From: Microbacterium marinum
GTDB taxonomy: Bacteria > Actinomycetota > Actinomycetes > Actinomycetales > Microbacteriaceae
Direction: 5' to 3'
Length of the DNA: 64,000 nt
Assembly (NCBI RefSeq): GCF_014204835.1
Contig: NZ_JACHMD010000001.1
Span: 2,232,001 to 2,296,000 of the forward strand
The translations under genes and the position numbers were made by a program. The notes under the pieces were generated by a model. It had not been told where the DNA came from. It worked only from the letters and a program-made list of their open reading frames with translations, and did not search any database. Each line of letters starts with the position of its first letter. Within the stretch, counting starts at the first letter, position 1. Below, piece after piece: positions 1 to 8,678 of this stretch.

Positions 1-100
1 TCGCGACGTCGGCGTCCGCGGTCACAGCGGGCTGCTCGGGGGCGTTCAGCTCCTGCTCGGAGACATCGGAGGGTGCTGATTCGTTGTTGTCATCGGCCAT
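1..100 (-). CDS. rne: N-terminal fragment, probable ribonuclease E/G (partial)
   Basis: Only the first 33 codons lie in the window; the gene continues past the left edge. The start is fixed by an ATG at 98-100 preceded on the minus strand by TAGGAG (about 111-116). The visible residues (beginning MADDNNESAP) are acidic and low-complexity and contain no catalytic domain. The RNase E/G call rests on context: in related actinobacteria the gene next to ndk and a vitamin K epoxide reductase-like gene encodes an Rne/Rng family RNase with an acidic, disordered N-terminal extension. It could be another protein with a disordered start. Confidence 0.45.
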   Translation of the reverse strand, partial: MADDNNESAPSDVSEQELNAPEQPAVTADADVA

Positions 101-384
101 CACTGGCTTACTCCTAGCGGACGGCTCCGCGTGCCGTCCGGCGAAACTCTGGCGGCGCCGTCCCGTATCGGACGGGCCGCGAACTCACTCGGTCTGCAGC
201 TGTTCTCCCCGCGTTCTGTGCGAGGTCGTGCTGCGCGGGCGGTCATCGCCCGAAGTCTTCTGGTGACGTCCGGGCGGCGCGGCCGCGGGGACATCGGCCA
301 CCATTATCTCACTATCGCGCCCGAAACCGTGACGGAGCGGATTTGCACGGTCCTCAGCCCAGCCGGCGCATATGCAGCCGGTGC
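101..384. promoter_or_regulatory. Divergent intergenic region with rne leader hairpins
   Basis: About 300 bases separate the rne-like gene from the VKOR-like gene. Two inverted repeats would form hairpins in the leader of the leftward gene: an 8-bp stem CGGACGGC/GCCGTCCG (118-125 with 133-140), just beyond the ribosome binding site, and a 6-bp stem CCGTCC/GGACGG (158-163 with 170-175). Both share the GGACGG/CCGTCC arms, so they could also pair with each other. A possible minus-strand -10 (GATAAT) lies at 303-308. No convincing gene is present here. Confidence 0.4.
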
Positions 385-390
385 CATAAT
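385..390 (+). promoter_or_regulatory. -10 element of the VKOR-like gene
   Basis: CATAAT lies 7 nt upstream of the ATG at 398. There is no ribosome binding site between them, which predicts that transcription starts at or next to the start codon (leaderless mRNA). Confidence 0.5.
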
Positions 391-397
391 CGCCCCC

Positions 398-997
398 ATG
401 ACGACCCCGCTGAATCATCCCCGCCCGACCGCGCTCGCGATCTGGCTCATCCTCGCGGGTGTCGTCGGATGGATCGCCGCGTTCGAACTCACCGTCGAGC
501 GGATGAAGCTGCTGGCCGACCCGACCGCGTCGGCTGCGTGCGACATCAGCCTCCTCGTCCAGTGCGGCGCCAATCTGCAGTCCTGGCAGGGATCGGTGTT
601 CGGCTTCCCGAACCCGATCCTGGGCCTCACCGGCTGGATGGCGCCGGTCGTGGTGGGAGCGGCCCTCCTCGCGAATGCCCGGTTCGCGCGCTGGTTCTGG
701 CTCGCGTTCGGCCTGGGTGTGACCGGAGCGCTCGCTTTCGTGATCTGGCTCATCTCGCAGAGCATCTATGTTCTGGGAACGCTCTGCCCGTGGTGCATGG
801 TGACCTGGTCGGTCACGATCCCGACGTTCTTCGCCGTCATCATGCATCTGCTGCGCATCGGCGCGATCCCCGTCCCCGAGCGGGTGCAGCGCGTCGCCGG
901 GTCGCTGATGGCGTGGGTTCCCCTCATGTCGATCGGCGCGTTCGCGGTCATCGGGCTGCTCGCCCAGCTCCGGCTGAACTGGATCGCCGAGTTCTGA
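398..997 (+). CDS. Vitamin K epoxide reductase family membrane protein
   Basis: A 199-residue integral membrane protein with about five hydrophobic segments. It shows the family cysteine pattern: a loop pair (CDISLLVQC) after the first helix and the redox-active CPWC in the segment LCPWCMVTW. Bacterial VKOR homologues reoxidise DsbA-like proteins in the cell envelope and pass electrons to quinone, so this is probably a disulfide-bond formation enzyme. The frame stays open upstream to 131, but the ATG at 398 gives the expected N-terminus just before the first membrane helix and has a well-placed -10 hexamer. It converges on ndk, with a strong hairpin between. Confidence 0.88.
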   Translation: MTTPLNHPRPTALAIWLILAGVVGWIAAFELTVERMKLLADPTASAACDISLLVQCGANLQSWQGSVFGFPNPILGLTGWMAPVVVGAALLANARFARWFWLAFGLGVTGALAFVIWLISQSIYVLGTLCPWCMVTWSVTIPTFFAVIMHLLRIGAIPVPERVQRVAGSLMAWVPLMSIGAFAVIGLLAQLRLNWIAEF

Positions 998-1010
998 GGG
1001 TCGGAGAACG

Positions 1011-1045
1011 ACGAAGCGCCCGGTCCGAGGACGCGGGCGCTTCGT
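1011..1045. terminator. Bidirectional terminator between VKOR-like gene and ndk
   Basis: A perfect 11-bp inverted repeat, ACGAAGCGCCC (1011-1021) with GGGCGCTTCGT (1035-1045) and a 13-nt loop, sits between two converging genes. Confidence 0.75.
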
Positions 1046-1054
1046 GAGTTGGTG

Positions 1055-1471
1055 TCAGGCGAACCAGATGGAGAGCTCGCGCGCCGCGGACTCGGGGCTG
1101 TCGCTGCCGTGCACCAGGTTCTGCTGAACGGCCAGTCCCCAGTCACGTCCGAAGTCACCGCGGATGGTGCCGGGGGCGGCAGTGGTGGGGTCGGTCGTGC
1201 CGGCCAGCGAGCGGAATCCCTCGATGACGCGGTTTCCGGCGAGGCGGATCGCGACGGAAGGGCCCGACATCATGAAGTCCAGCAGCGGCTCGTAGAAGGG
1301 CTTGCCGGCATGCTCGGCGTAGTGCTGCTCCAGCCGCGCACGGTCGGGCTCGACCAGGCGGAGGTCGACCAGGGCATAGCCCTTCGCCTCGATGCGGGCG
1401 AGGATCGCGCCGGTGAGGCCGCGGGCGACGCCGTCGGGCTTGACGAGGACGAGGGTCTGTTCGGTGGCCAT
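1055..1471 (-). CDS. ndk: Nucleoside diphosphate kinase
   Basis: A 138-residue protein of normal length. It transfers the gamma-phosphate between nucleoside di- and triphosphates through a phosphohistidine. It begins TEQTLVLVKPDGV, as is typical of the family, has the RxxGNRVIEG-like segment, and carries the active-site region ending in the catalytic histidine (QNLVHGSDS). The frame is open upstream, but the ATG at 1469-1471 matches the family N-terminus. It is the last gene of the leftward ileS-folC-DUF4233-ndk cluster, starting 1 bp after the DUF4233 stop. Confidence 0.96.
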   Translation of the reverse strand: MATEQTLVLVKPDGVARGLTGAILARIEAKGYALVDLRLVEPDRARLEQHYAEHAGKPFYEPLLDFMMSGPSVAIRLAGNRVIEGFRSLAGTTDPTTAAPGTIRGDFGRDWGLAVQQNLVHGSDSPESAARELSIWFA

Positions 1472-1472
1472 G

Positions 1473-1865
1473 TCAGTCTCCGTTCGTTTCCGCCTGCGCG
1501 GCGAGCGCGGCGTTGCGCTCATCGAGAGCGCCGCCCTTGATGGTGGCATACACATACATCGCGCCGAAAACCACAGCTGCGATCAGCAGTGCGGGCACGA
1601 GGAATGCGCCCAGTGCGATGACACCCTGCAGCACGGCGCCCGCGAGCACGGCCCAGCGGTGCCGGACCAGTCCCGCGAGGCCGACCGTCACGACGGCGAG
1701 CACCGCGCCGGCGACGATCGCCCACCAGTCGTCGATGCCGTCCGGCAGCACCCGCAGCCCGAAGACGACGAGCCCGCCGAGGAAGACGACGAGCGACTCC
1801 GAGATCAGCACCACCGCGAGGAGGGATTCCTGCGCGCCGCGGTGGCGCCGCACCCGCGGACTCAC
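1473..1865 (-). CDS. DUF4233 family small membrane protein
   Basis: A 130-residue protein with four hydrophobic stretches and an ESLVVFLGGLVVFGL segment typical of actinobacterial DUF4233 proteins, which are usually encoded between folC and ndk. Function is unknown. Its start overlaps the folC stop by 4 bp (ATGA), indicating translational coupling, and ndk follows directly. Residues near the C-terminus are polar (ALDERNAALAAQAETNGD), consistent with a cytoplasmic tail. Confidence 0.85.
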   Translation of the reverse strand: MSPRVRRHRGAQESLLAVVLISESLVVFLGGLVVFGLRVLPDGIDDWWAIVAGAVLAVVTVGLAGLVRHRWAVLAGAVLQGVIALGAFLVPALLIAAVVFGAMYVYATIKGGALDERNAALAAQAETNGD

Positions 1866-3214
1866 TCGTTGTACCCGGCCTTCCAGTCTTCCGCGGCAGA
1901 CAGCGCCACGGCTTCACCCGCGAGCACGACGCTGCCGGCGATGATGACGGCTCGTCGATCGGATGCCGCAGCCCACGCGCGGGCCGCGTCCGCGGCCTCC
2001 GCGAGGTCGCGGTGCACGGTCACGGGCGTGCCGATCTGATCGACGAGGTCGGCGATCGCGTCCGGGTCCTCCGCGCGCTCGGATTCCGGCGCGGTCGCGA
2101 AGACGTGCGCCGCGGCAGGAGCGAGCGTCCCGACGATCCCGGCCACGTCCTTGTCCCCGAACGCGCCGAGGACGAGGCCCCAGTCGTCGAAGTCGAAGGA
2201 ATCGCCCAGCGCGGTGACCAGCGCGCGGGCACCGTGAGGGTTGTGCGCGCTGTCGACCAGCACGGTCGGGGCGACGCCCACGAGCTGCAGGCGTCCGGGC
2301 GACGTGGCGTTGCCGAGGCCGTCGGCCAGGACGTCGTCGGCGAGAGCCTGCGATGCACCGCCGATGAGCGATTCCGCGGCCGCGATCGCGAGCGCCGCGT
2401 TGTGACCCTGATGAGCGCCGTACAGCGGCAGGTAGAGCTCCGGATAGGTCCCGGCGAGACCGCGCACGGTGATCAACTGACCGCCGACCGCGAGCTTCTG
2501 GTCGAGGAGCCCGAACTGCTCGCCTTCGGTGGCCAGGGTGGCCGACGCGCGGCGTGCGGCGTCGGACAGGACACTCGCCGCCGCGGCATCCTGTTGAGCG
2601 GAGACGACCGCCGCCGACGGCTTGATGATGCCCGCCTTGACCGCGGCGATCTCGGCGATCGTCTCGCCGAGACGGTCGGCGTGGTCGATGTCGATGGGAG
2701 CGAAGACCGCCACGTCGCCGTCGGCGGTGTTGGTCGAATCCCACGCACCTCCCATCCCGACCTCCACGACGGCCACGTCCACGGGGGCGTCGGCGAACGC
2801 GACGAACGCGAGCACGGTGAGGAGCTCGAAGAAGGTGAGCGGCGCCTCGTCCGATGCGGCCAGCTCGGCGTCGACGAGGTCGACGATGGGCGCGATCTCG
2901 TCCCAGGCGTCGGCAATTGCACCGTCGGCGATCGGCTCGCCGTCGATCATCACGCGCTCGGTGAAGCGCTCCAGGTGCGGGCTCGTGAACAATCCCGTCC
3001 GGAGGCCGTGCGCGCGCACCAGCGACTCGATGATCCGACTCGTCGACGTCTTGCCGTTGGTGCCGGTGACGTGGACGACGCGGTAGGTGCGCTGCGGGTC
3101 GTCGAGCAGCTCCAGCACGCGACGCGTCCGCTCGACACGCGGCTGAACCCACCGCTCGCCCTGCCGCTCCAGGAGCGCCGCGTAGACGGCATCCGCTCGG
3201 GTCCGGTCGCTCAT
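1862..3214 (-). CDS. folC: Folylpolyglutamate synthase / dihydrofolate synthase
   Basis: A 450-residue Mur-ligase-fold enzyme that adds glutamate to dihydropteroate or to folates using ATP. It shows the P-loop VTGTNGKTS near residue 55, the [14 protein letters not shown] loop as [25 protein letters not shown], and the C-terminal domain segment [11 protein letters not shown]. The ATG at 3212-3214 overlaps the ileS stop (ATGA). The frame runs open further upstream, but that part is antisense-like sequence inside ileS. The overlap couples folC translation to ileS and so indirectly to the T-box upstream. Confidence 0.95.
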   Translation of the reverse strand: MSDRTRADAVYAALLERQGERWVQPRVERTRRVLELLDDPQRTYRVVHVTGTNGKTSTSRIIESLVRAHGLRTGLFTSPHLERFTERVMIDGEPIADGAIADAWDEIAPIVDLVDAELAASDEAPLTFFELLTVLAFVAFADAPVDVAVVEVGMGGAWDSTNTADGDVAVFAPIDIDHADRLGETIAEIAAVKAGIIKPSAAVVSAQQDAAAASVLSDAARRASATLATEGEQFGLLDQKLAVGGQLITVRGLAGTYPELYLPLYGAHQGHNAALAIAAAESLIGGASQALADDVLADGLGNATSPGRLQLVGVAPTVLVDSAHNPHGARALVTALGDSFDFDDWGLVLGAFGDKDVAGIVGTLAPAAAHVFATAPESERAEDPDAIADLVDQIGTPVTVHRDLAEAADAARAWAAASDRRAVIIAGSVVLAGEAVALSAAEDWKAGYNE

Positions 3215-6200
3215 GAGGTCGCTCCGATCCGGCGCACGCCGATCGTGAAGTCGCCGGCGTTCGCGTACGTGCCGGCGGGGACGGATGCCGTGTGCTCGGG
3301 GCTCGAGCGCAGCGCCTCGCCTCGCAGCGCGGTGCCGTCGGCGGTGGCGACGAGGTCGGCGACCGACAGGGTCTCCCCCGCGACGTCGGCCGTGTCGAAG
3401 GCGGACGCAACCGCCTCGGCGTCGTCGCTGTCGTCGAAGGTGAGCTGGAGCGCGATGCGGTCGCTCACCTCGAACCCGGCGGCCTTGCGGGCGTCCTGGA
3501 CGGCGCGGATGACGTCGCGCGCGAGGCCCTCGGCCTCGAGCTCGGGCGTCGTGGCGGTGTCGAGCAGGACGAAGCCGCCGCGCGGGAGGAGCGCGATCGC
3601 GGTGCCCTCGGCGACCCCGCCGGCTTCGAGCGTGAGGTCGTACTCCCCCGGCTCGAGCGCGATGCCGTCGACGACGACCACGCCGTCCTGCTCGGACCAC
3701 AGGCCCGCCTTGGCGCCCTTGATGACGTGCTGCACCTGCTTGCCCAGGCGCGGGCCGGCGGCACGGGCGTTGACGGCGAGGCGCTGGCTGATGCCGTACT
3801 GCTCGGCGAGGCCGTCCGTGAGCTCGACGACCTCGACGGCCTTCACGTTGAGCTCATCGCGCACGATGTCCTCGAACTGTGCGAGCGCGTCGGCACCCGC
3901 GACGGCGACCGTGAGGTTCGCGAGGGGCAGGCGCACGCGCTTGCCTTCCTTCTTGCGCAGGGCGTTGGCGACCGACGAGACCTCGCGGACGGTGTCCATC
4001 GCCTCGCGGATGTCGGATGCCGGGGCGAACTCGCCCGCATCGGGCCAGTCCTCCAGATGGACGCTGCGTCCGCCGGTGAGCCCCTGCCACACGCGCTCGG
4101 AGACCAGCGGGATCAGCGGAGCCGCGACCCGGGTGAGCGTCTCGAGCACCGTGTAGAGGGTGTCGAAGGCCTCGGTGGTCGTCGCGTCGGCGGCATCCAC
4201 CCCCACCCAGAACCGGTCGCGCGAGCGCCGGATGTACCAGTTCGTGAGGGCCTCGGCGAACTCTCGCAGCTTGGCAGCCGCCATCGTCGAGTCGAGCGCG
4301 TCGAGGTCGGTGGCGACGTCGCGGACGAGGTCGCCGAGGAGGGCGAGGATGTGACGGTCGAGGACGTTCGTGGAGTCGGTCCGCCGTACGGCCTCGTATC
4401 CCTCGCCGTCGGGTCCACCCGCAGCGTTCGCGTAGGTCGAGAAGAAGTACCAGGCGTTCCACAGCGGGAGCAGGAACTCGCGGACGCCGGAGCGGATGCC
4501 CCCCTCGGTGACGACGAGGTTGCCGCCGCGGAGCACGGACGAGCTCATGAGGAACCAGCGCATCGCGTCGGAGCCGTCGCGGTCGAAGACCTCGCTGACG
4601 TCGGGGTAGTTCCGCAGCGACTTCGACATCTTCTGCCCGTCGCTGCCGAGGACGATGCCGTGGCAGGCGACGCCCGAGAACGCGGGACGGTCGAACAGGG
4701 CGCCCGAGAGCACGTGCATGACGTAGAACCAGCCGCGGGTCTGTCCGATGTACTCGACGATGAAGTCGGCGGGGGCGTGCTCGTCGAACCAGTCGCGGTT
4801 CTCGAACGGGTAGTGGACCTGTGCGTACGGCATCGAGCCGGAGTCGAACCACACGTCGAAGACGTCCTCGATGCGGCGCATCGTGGAGTTGCCGGTGGGG
4901 TCGTCGGGGTTCGGGCGCGTCAGGTCGTCGATGAACGGCCGGTGCAGGTCGACCTCGCCCGCCTCGTTCACCGGTAGCCGGCCGAAGTCGCGCTCGAGGT
5001 CGGCGAGCGAGCCGTACACGTCAACGCGCGGGTACTCGGGGTCGTCGCTCTTCCACACCGGGATCGGCGAGCCCCAGAAGCGGTTGCGGCTGATCGACCA
5101 GTCGCGCGCGCCCTCGAGCCACTTGCCGAACTGGCCGTGCTTGACGTTCTCGGGCGCCCAGGTGATCTGCTCGTTGAGCTCGACGAGGCGGTCCTTGATC
5201 GAGGTGACGCGCACGAACCAGCTCGAGACGGCCTTGTAGATGAGGGGGTTCCGGCAGCGCCAGCAGTGAGGGTACGAGTGCTCGTACGACGCCTCGCGCA
5301 GCAGGCGACCCTCCGCCTTGAGCAGACGGATGAGGGGGCGGTTCGCGTCGATCCACAGCTCGCCGGCGACATCGGTCACCTGCGGCAGGAAGCGTCCGCC
5401 GTCGTCGAGGCTCATGATGAGCGGGATGCCGGCGGCCCCCGTCACGCGCTGGTCGTCCTCACCGTAGGCCGGTGCCTGGTGGACGATGCCGGTGCCGTCG
5501 GTGGTGGTGACGTAGTCGTCGACGAGGATGCGCCAGGCGTGCTGCGTTCCCCAGGTCTCCTCGTCGGCGTAGTAGTCGAAGAGCCGGTCGTAGGCGACGT
5601 CGGCGAGGTCGGCCCCGCGGACGGTCTGCTCGACGGCGTCGCGAGCCTCGTCGGCCGAGGCGTAGCCGAGGTCCTTCGCGTAGTTCGCGAGCAGATCGGC
5701 GGCGAGCAGGTAACGGTGCGACTGGCCCTCGAGAGCGTCCTCGTGGATGTCGGCGGCGCCGGCCGGGCCGCCGGGCAGGACGACGTACTCGATGTCGGGT
5801 CCGACGGCGAGCGCGAGGTTGGTCGGCAGGGTCCACGGGGTCGTCGTCCATGCGAGCGCGCGGACGGCGGTGAGCCCGAGCGCTTCGGCCTTGGCGCCGA
5901 CGAGCGGGAAGGTGACCGTGACGGACGGGTCCTGCCGCATCTTGTAGACGTCGTCGTCCATGCGGAGCTCGTGGTTCGACAGGGGCGTCTCGTCGCGCCA
6001 GCAGTACGGCAGCACGCGGTGGCCCTCGTAGGCGAGGTCCTTGTCGTACAGCTGCTTGAACGCCCAGAGCACCGATTCCATGTAGCCGGTGTCGAGCGTC
6101 TTGTAGCCGCGCTCGAAGTCGACCCAGCGCGCCTGGCGGGTGACGTAGTTCTCCCACTCCTGCGTGTACTCGAGGACGGATGACCGCGCCTTCGCGTTGA

Positions 6201-6588
6201 AGGCGGCGATGCCCATCTCCTCGATCTCGCTCTTCTCGGTGATCCCGAGCTGCTTCATGGCCTCGAGTTCGGCGGGCAGGCCGTGCGTGTCCCATCCGAA
6301 GACGCGGTCGACCTTCTTGCCGCGCATCGTCTGGAACCGCGGGAAGAGGTCCTTCGCGTAGCCGGTCAGGAGGTGGCCGTAGTGCGGCAAGCCGTTGGCG
6401 AACGGCGGGCCGTCGTAGAACACCCACTCGTCGGCGCCATCGCGCTGCGCGATCGACGCGCGGAACGTGTCGTCCTGCGCCCAGAACGCGAGGACGTCGC
6501 GCTCGAGGTCGGGGAAGCGCGGGCTCGGGACGACGGCGGCGGGCGCGTCGGCGGCGGGACCGAAGGCGGAAGGTCGGGGGTAGGTCAT
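3211..6588 (-). CDS. ileS: Isoleucyl-tRNA synthetase, IleS2-like
   Basis: A 1125-residue class I aminoacyl-tRNA synthetase. The ATP-binding HIGH motif appears as HYGH within [15 protein letters not shown], and KMSKS as KMSKSLRNY. The length and the HYGHLLTGY context match the long, eukaryote-like IleS2 type used by actinobacteria rather than the shorter E. coli-type enzyme. The central editing (CP1) domain and the C-terminal anticodon-binding region are both present by length. The ATG at 6586-6588 has an AGGAGT ribosome binding site (6592-6597) and lies just downstream of a T-box. First gene of the ileS-folC-DUF4233-ndk cluster. Confidence 0.96.
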   Translation of the reverse strand: MTYPRPSAFGPAADAPAAVVPSPRFPDLERDVLAFWAQDDTFRASIAQRDGADEWVFYDGPPFANGLPHYGHLLTGYAKDLFPRFQTMRGKKVDRVFGWDTHGLPAELEAMKQLGITEKSEIEEMGIAAFNAKARSSVLEYTQEWENYVTRQARWVDFERGYKTLDTGYMESVLWAFKQLYDKDLAYEGHRVLPYCWRDETPLSNHELRMDDDVYKMRQDPSVTVTFPLVGAKAEALGLTAVRALAWTTTPWTLPTNLALAVGPDIEYVVLPGGPAGAADIHEDALEGQSHRYLLAADLLANYAKDLGYASADEARDAVEQTVRGADLADVAYDRLFDYYADEETWGTQHAWRILVDDYVTTTDGTGIVHQAPAYGEDDQRVTGAAGIPLIMSLDDGGRFLPQVTDVAGELWIDANRPLIRLLKAEGRLLREASYEHSYPHCWRCRNPLIYKAVSSWFVRVTSIKDRLVELNEQITWAPENVKHGQFGKWLEGARDWSISRNRFWGSPIPVWKSDDPEYPRVDVYGSLADLERDFGRLPVNEAGEVDLHRPFIDDLTRPNPDDPTGNSTMRRIEDVFDVWFDSGSMPYAQVHYPFENRDWFDEHAPADFIVEYIGQTRGWFYVMHVLSGALFDRPAFSGVACHGIVLGSDGQKMSKSLRNYPDVSEVFDRDGSDAMRWFLMSSSVLRGGNLVVTEGGIRSGVREFLLPLWNAWYFFSTYANAAGGPDGEGYEAVRRTDSTNVLDRHILALLGDLVRDVATDLDALDSTMAAAKLREFAEALTNWYIRRSRDRFWVGVDAADATTTEAFDTLYTVLETLTRVAAPLIPLVSERVWQGLTGGRSVHLEDWPDAGEFAPASDIREAMDTVREVSSVANALRKKEGKRVRLPLANLTVAVAGADALAQFEDIVRDELNVKAVEVVELTDGLAEQYGISQRLAVNARAAGPRLGKQVQHVIKGAKAGLWSEQDGVVVVDGIALEPGEYDLTLEAGGVAEGTAIALLPRGGFVLLDTATTPELEAEGLARDVIRAVQDARKAAGFEVSDRIALQLTFDDSDDAEAVASAFDTADVAGETLSVADLVATADGTALRGEALRSSPEHTASVPAGTYANAGDFTIGVRRIGATS

Positions 6589-6599
6589 GTCACTCCTGC

Positions 6600-6780
6600 A
6601 GGTCTGCTCCTGCGAGGACGATCCGGAGACCGCGGTACCACCCCGCTTGATGCGACCCGGTTCCGGGTGCACCCACTCACCTGCGGCGATGACGGGCCTG
6701 CCCCGCTCGGTTCTACTGGGCGGCTGACCGCTGTTCTTCCGAGAGCTCCCCGGTGATGGCCGGATCGGTGCTGATACCGC
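6600..6780 (-). promoter_or_regulatory. ileS T-box leader (translational type)
   Basis: The minus strand carries the invariant T-box antiterminator/antisequestrator motif GGGGTGGTACCGCG (6631-6644), about 45 nt before the ileS start. Further upstream a short stem with CCGG arms presents CCATCACC; its ATC (complement of 6755-6757) fits an isoleucine specifier codon. The compact stem I and the lack of a U-run terminator match the translation-controlling T-boxes known from actinobacterial ileS genes. Uncharged tRNA-Ile would expose the ileS ribosome binding site. Exact ends are estimates. Confidence 0.88.
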
Positions 6781-6796
6781 CATCCTACCCGCGACC

Positions 6797-6802
6797 TAGG
6801 CT
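6797..6802 (+). promoter_or_regulatory. -10 element of pentapeptide-repeat gene
   Basis: TAGGCT followed by 6 nt and the ATG at 6809, with no ribosome binding site; a leaderless transcript is predicted. Confidence 0.5.
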
Positions 6803-6808
6803 GGCGTC

Positions 6809-7498
6809 ATGGCCCGATCCCGCATCAGCCCCGCACCGCCTCGGATCGCGGAGCCGGACCTCCCCGAAGAACTGACCCCCGCCGCCCTCGGCCGCTCTGC
6901 GGACATCCTCGGAGCGAGGATCACGCTCGGCGCGGGCGGGACGGATGCCGCTCACGCGCGGGTGAGCGAGAGCGTCATCGCCCCCGCGTCCGTCGAGACC
7001 CTCGACCTCACGGGCGCCGTCCTCTCGGACGTCGTCGCGGACGGCCTGTCGGCCGCGGAGGTCATCGCGCGAGAGGGAACGTGGCGATCGGTCGTCGTCC
7101 GCGGCGGTCGGATCGGCACGCTCGACCTCTCCCGGAGCCGATGCGACGGACTGGTACTCGACGGCGTGCGGATCGACTACCTCACGGTGGCCGGCGCGAC
7201 CCTCGGCGACGTCGAGATCGAGGGGTGCCGGATCGGCACCCTCGACGCTCCCGGAGCCCAGATCCAGTGCATGCGCGTGACCGGCTCCACCGTGGACGAA
7301 TGCGACACCCGCGAGTGGACGATCTCCGACCTCGACCTTCGCGGCGCGGACGTGCTCGCGTTCACCGACGTCCGGGCTCTTCGCGGCGCGACGCTCTCCG
7401 AAGACCAGGTGACGACGCACGCGAGCGCGTTCGCTGTCGCGCTCGGCATCGATGTCCGTGCCGCAGACGACCTCAGTCGGACCACACCTCGGCTCTGA
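6809..7498 (+). CDS. Pentapeptide-repeat-like protein
   Basis: A 229-residue soluble protein. Residues 60-185 follow a five-residue periodicity with recurring hydrophobic centres and A/G/D flanks (for example VETLDLTGAVLSD, GTLDLSRSRCDGL, GDVEIEGCRIGTL), as expected for a right-handed beta-helix of the pentapeptide family. No catalytic motif is visible. Family members include DNA-mimic gyrase protectors, but nothing here shows that role. Its 3' end overlaps the convergent osmC gene by 26 bp. Confidence 0.75.
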   Translation: MARSRISPAPPRIAEPDLPEELTPAALGRSADILGARITLGAGGTDAAHARVSESVIAPASVETLDLTGAVLSDVVADGLSAAEVIAREGTWRSVVVRGGRIGTLDLSRSRCDGLVLDGVRIDYLTVAGATLGDVEIEGCRIGTLDAPGAQIQCMRVTGSTVDECDTREWTISDLDLRGADVLAFTDVRALRGATLSEDQVTTHASAFAVALGIDVRAADDLSRTTPRL

Positions 7499-7886
7499 CG
7501 CGCGCGGTCGAGGCGTGCTCGAGCAGCCGTGAGATGGGGCATCGCGCGTGGGCGGCCTCGGCAAGACCGACCGTCTCCTCGAGCGAGCGCCCCTCGGCCG
7601 ACACGGATGCGGTGACGTCGAACTCGAACCCGCCCCGCTCAGGAGAATCCCGCAGTTCCACGTCGACGCGGACCGAGGTGCGGTGCGCGCCGCGCACGAT
7701 CGCCTGCAGGGTGGCGTCGAGGCACGTGGCCCACGCGAGCGCGAGGAGCTGCTCGGGGTTGCTCCGCGAGAGGTCCGCGTCCGCACTCAGCGGGTTGGAC
7801 ACCGCGACCTCGAGACCGCCGACGACCCTGCTCACGCCGGTCCCGCCATCGCGGTTGACGGCCGACGTCCGGTACCTGGTGCTCAT
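7473..7886 (-). CDS. OsmC/Ohr family peroxide-reducing protein
   Basis: A 137-residue OsmC-fold protein. Two conserved cysteines are visible: one in NPEQLLALAWATCLDATLQA and one in HARCPIS. These match the reactive pair used by Ohr/OsmC enzymes to reduce organic hydroperoxides with a thiol donor. The ATG at 7884-7886 is preceded 6 nt away by TATAGT on the minus strand, so the mRNA is probably leaderless. It is divergent from metN, and the two promoters overlap. Whether it is an Ohr or OsmC subtype cannot be settled by eye. Confidence 0.9.
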   Translation of the reverse strand: MSTRYRTSAVNRDGGTGVSRVVGGLEVAVSNPLSADADLSRSNPEQLLALAWATCLDATLQAIVRGAHRTSVRVDVELRDSPERGGFEFDVTASVSAEGRSLEETVGLAEAAHARCPISRLLEHASTARVRAEVWSD

Positions 7887-7892
7887 CCCGCA

Positions 7893-7914
7893 ACTATAAT
7901 TGGACGGCATCCAA
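7893..7914. promoter_or_regulatory. Overlapping divergent -10 elements and palindromic operator
   Basis: TATAGT for osmC (minus strand, 7893-7898) overlaps TATAAT facing metN (plus strand, 7895-7900). Directly beside them is the inverted repeat TTGGA-CGGCA-TCCAA (7900-7914). A protein bound there would cover the osmC core promoter and the start region of a metN transcript. The binding protein is unknown. Confidence 0.5.
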
Positions 7915-7934
7915 CAATCTTCCGAGGTCTCTCC

Positions 7935-8678
7935 GTGTCGTCCCCTTCTCTCGTTGCCCTGAGCGGCGCGAGCGTGTCGTACCCGGGCGGGGTGCGCGGA
8001 CTCGACCGGGTCGACCTCACGGTCGCGTCGGGCGAGATCCTCGGCGTCATCGGCGAGAGCGGAGCCGGCAAGAGCACGCTGCTGAGCCTTCTGACCGGCG
8101 AGCTCACCGCGACCGAGGGGCTCGTCACCGTCCTCGGCGACGACGTCGGCCGCCTGAACCGGGCGGGCCTGCGACAGCTGCGACGCGACATCGGGGTCGT
8201 GTTCCAGGGCGTCCACCTCCTGGCGAACCGCACCGTGCGGCAGAACGTCGAGGTCCCTCTTTCGCTGCGACCGCGCGCGATGCGCGACGCGGGCATCGTC
8301 GACGAGGTCCTCCGCTTCGTCGGGCTGGACCGGCGGGCGGACGCCTTTCCCGCACAGCTCAGCGGCGGCCAACGGCAGCGCGTCGGAATCGCCCGCGCCC
8401 TGGTCACCAGGCCCCGACTGCTCCTGTGCGACGAGCCGACCTCCGCGCTCGACGCATCGACCGCGGCGGAAGTGCTCGATCTCCTCCGCAGCGCGCGCGA
8501 CCGGTTCGGCGCCACGGTCGTCATCGTCACGCACGACCTCGACGTCGTGCGCGACGTCTGCGACCGCGTGGCCCTCTTCGACGGCGGCAGACTCATCGAC
8601 GTCCTGCCGGTCAACCGAGGCGCCCGCCGAGAGCGTGAGACCTACCTCGATCGGGCGCGACGGGAGCTCGGGGCATGA
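7935..8678 (+). CDS. metN: Methionine-type ABC importer, ATP-binding protein
   Basis: A 247-residue ABC ATPase with Walker A GESGAGKST, signature LSGGQRQRVGIARAL, Walker B LLLCDEPTSALD and the H-loop VIVTHD. It pairs with metI (4-bp overlap) and metQ. Typical MetN proteins are about 340 residues with a C-terminal NIL domain that binds methionine and inhibits transport; here the protein ends after the ATPase domain, so that domain is missing. The GTG at 7935 gives the expected N-terminus; the frame is open further upstream but overlaps osmC. The substrate is inferred from metI and metQ similarity. Confidence 0.88.
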   Translation: MSSPSLVALSGASVSYPGGVRGLDRVDLTVASGEILGVIGESGAGKSTLLSLLTGELTATEGLVTVLGDDVGRLNRAGLRQLRRDIGVVFQGVHLLANRTVRQNVEVPLSLRPRAMRDAGIVDEVLRFVGLDRRADAFPAQLSGGQRQRVGIARALVTRPRLLLCDEPTSALDASTAAEVLDLLRSARDRFGATVVIVTHDLDVVRDVCDRVALFDGGRLIDVLPVNRGARRERETYLDRARRELGA

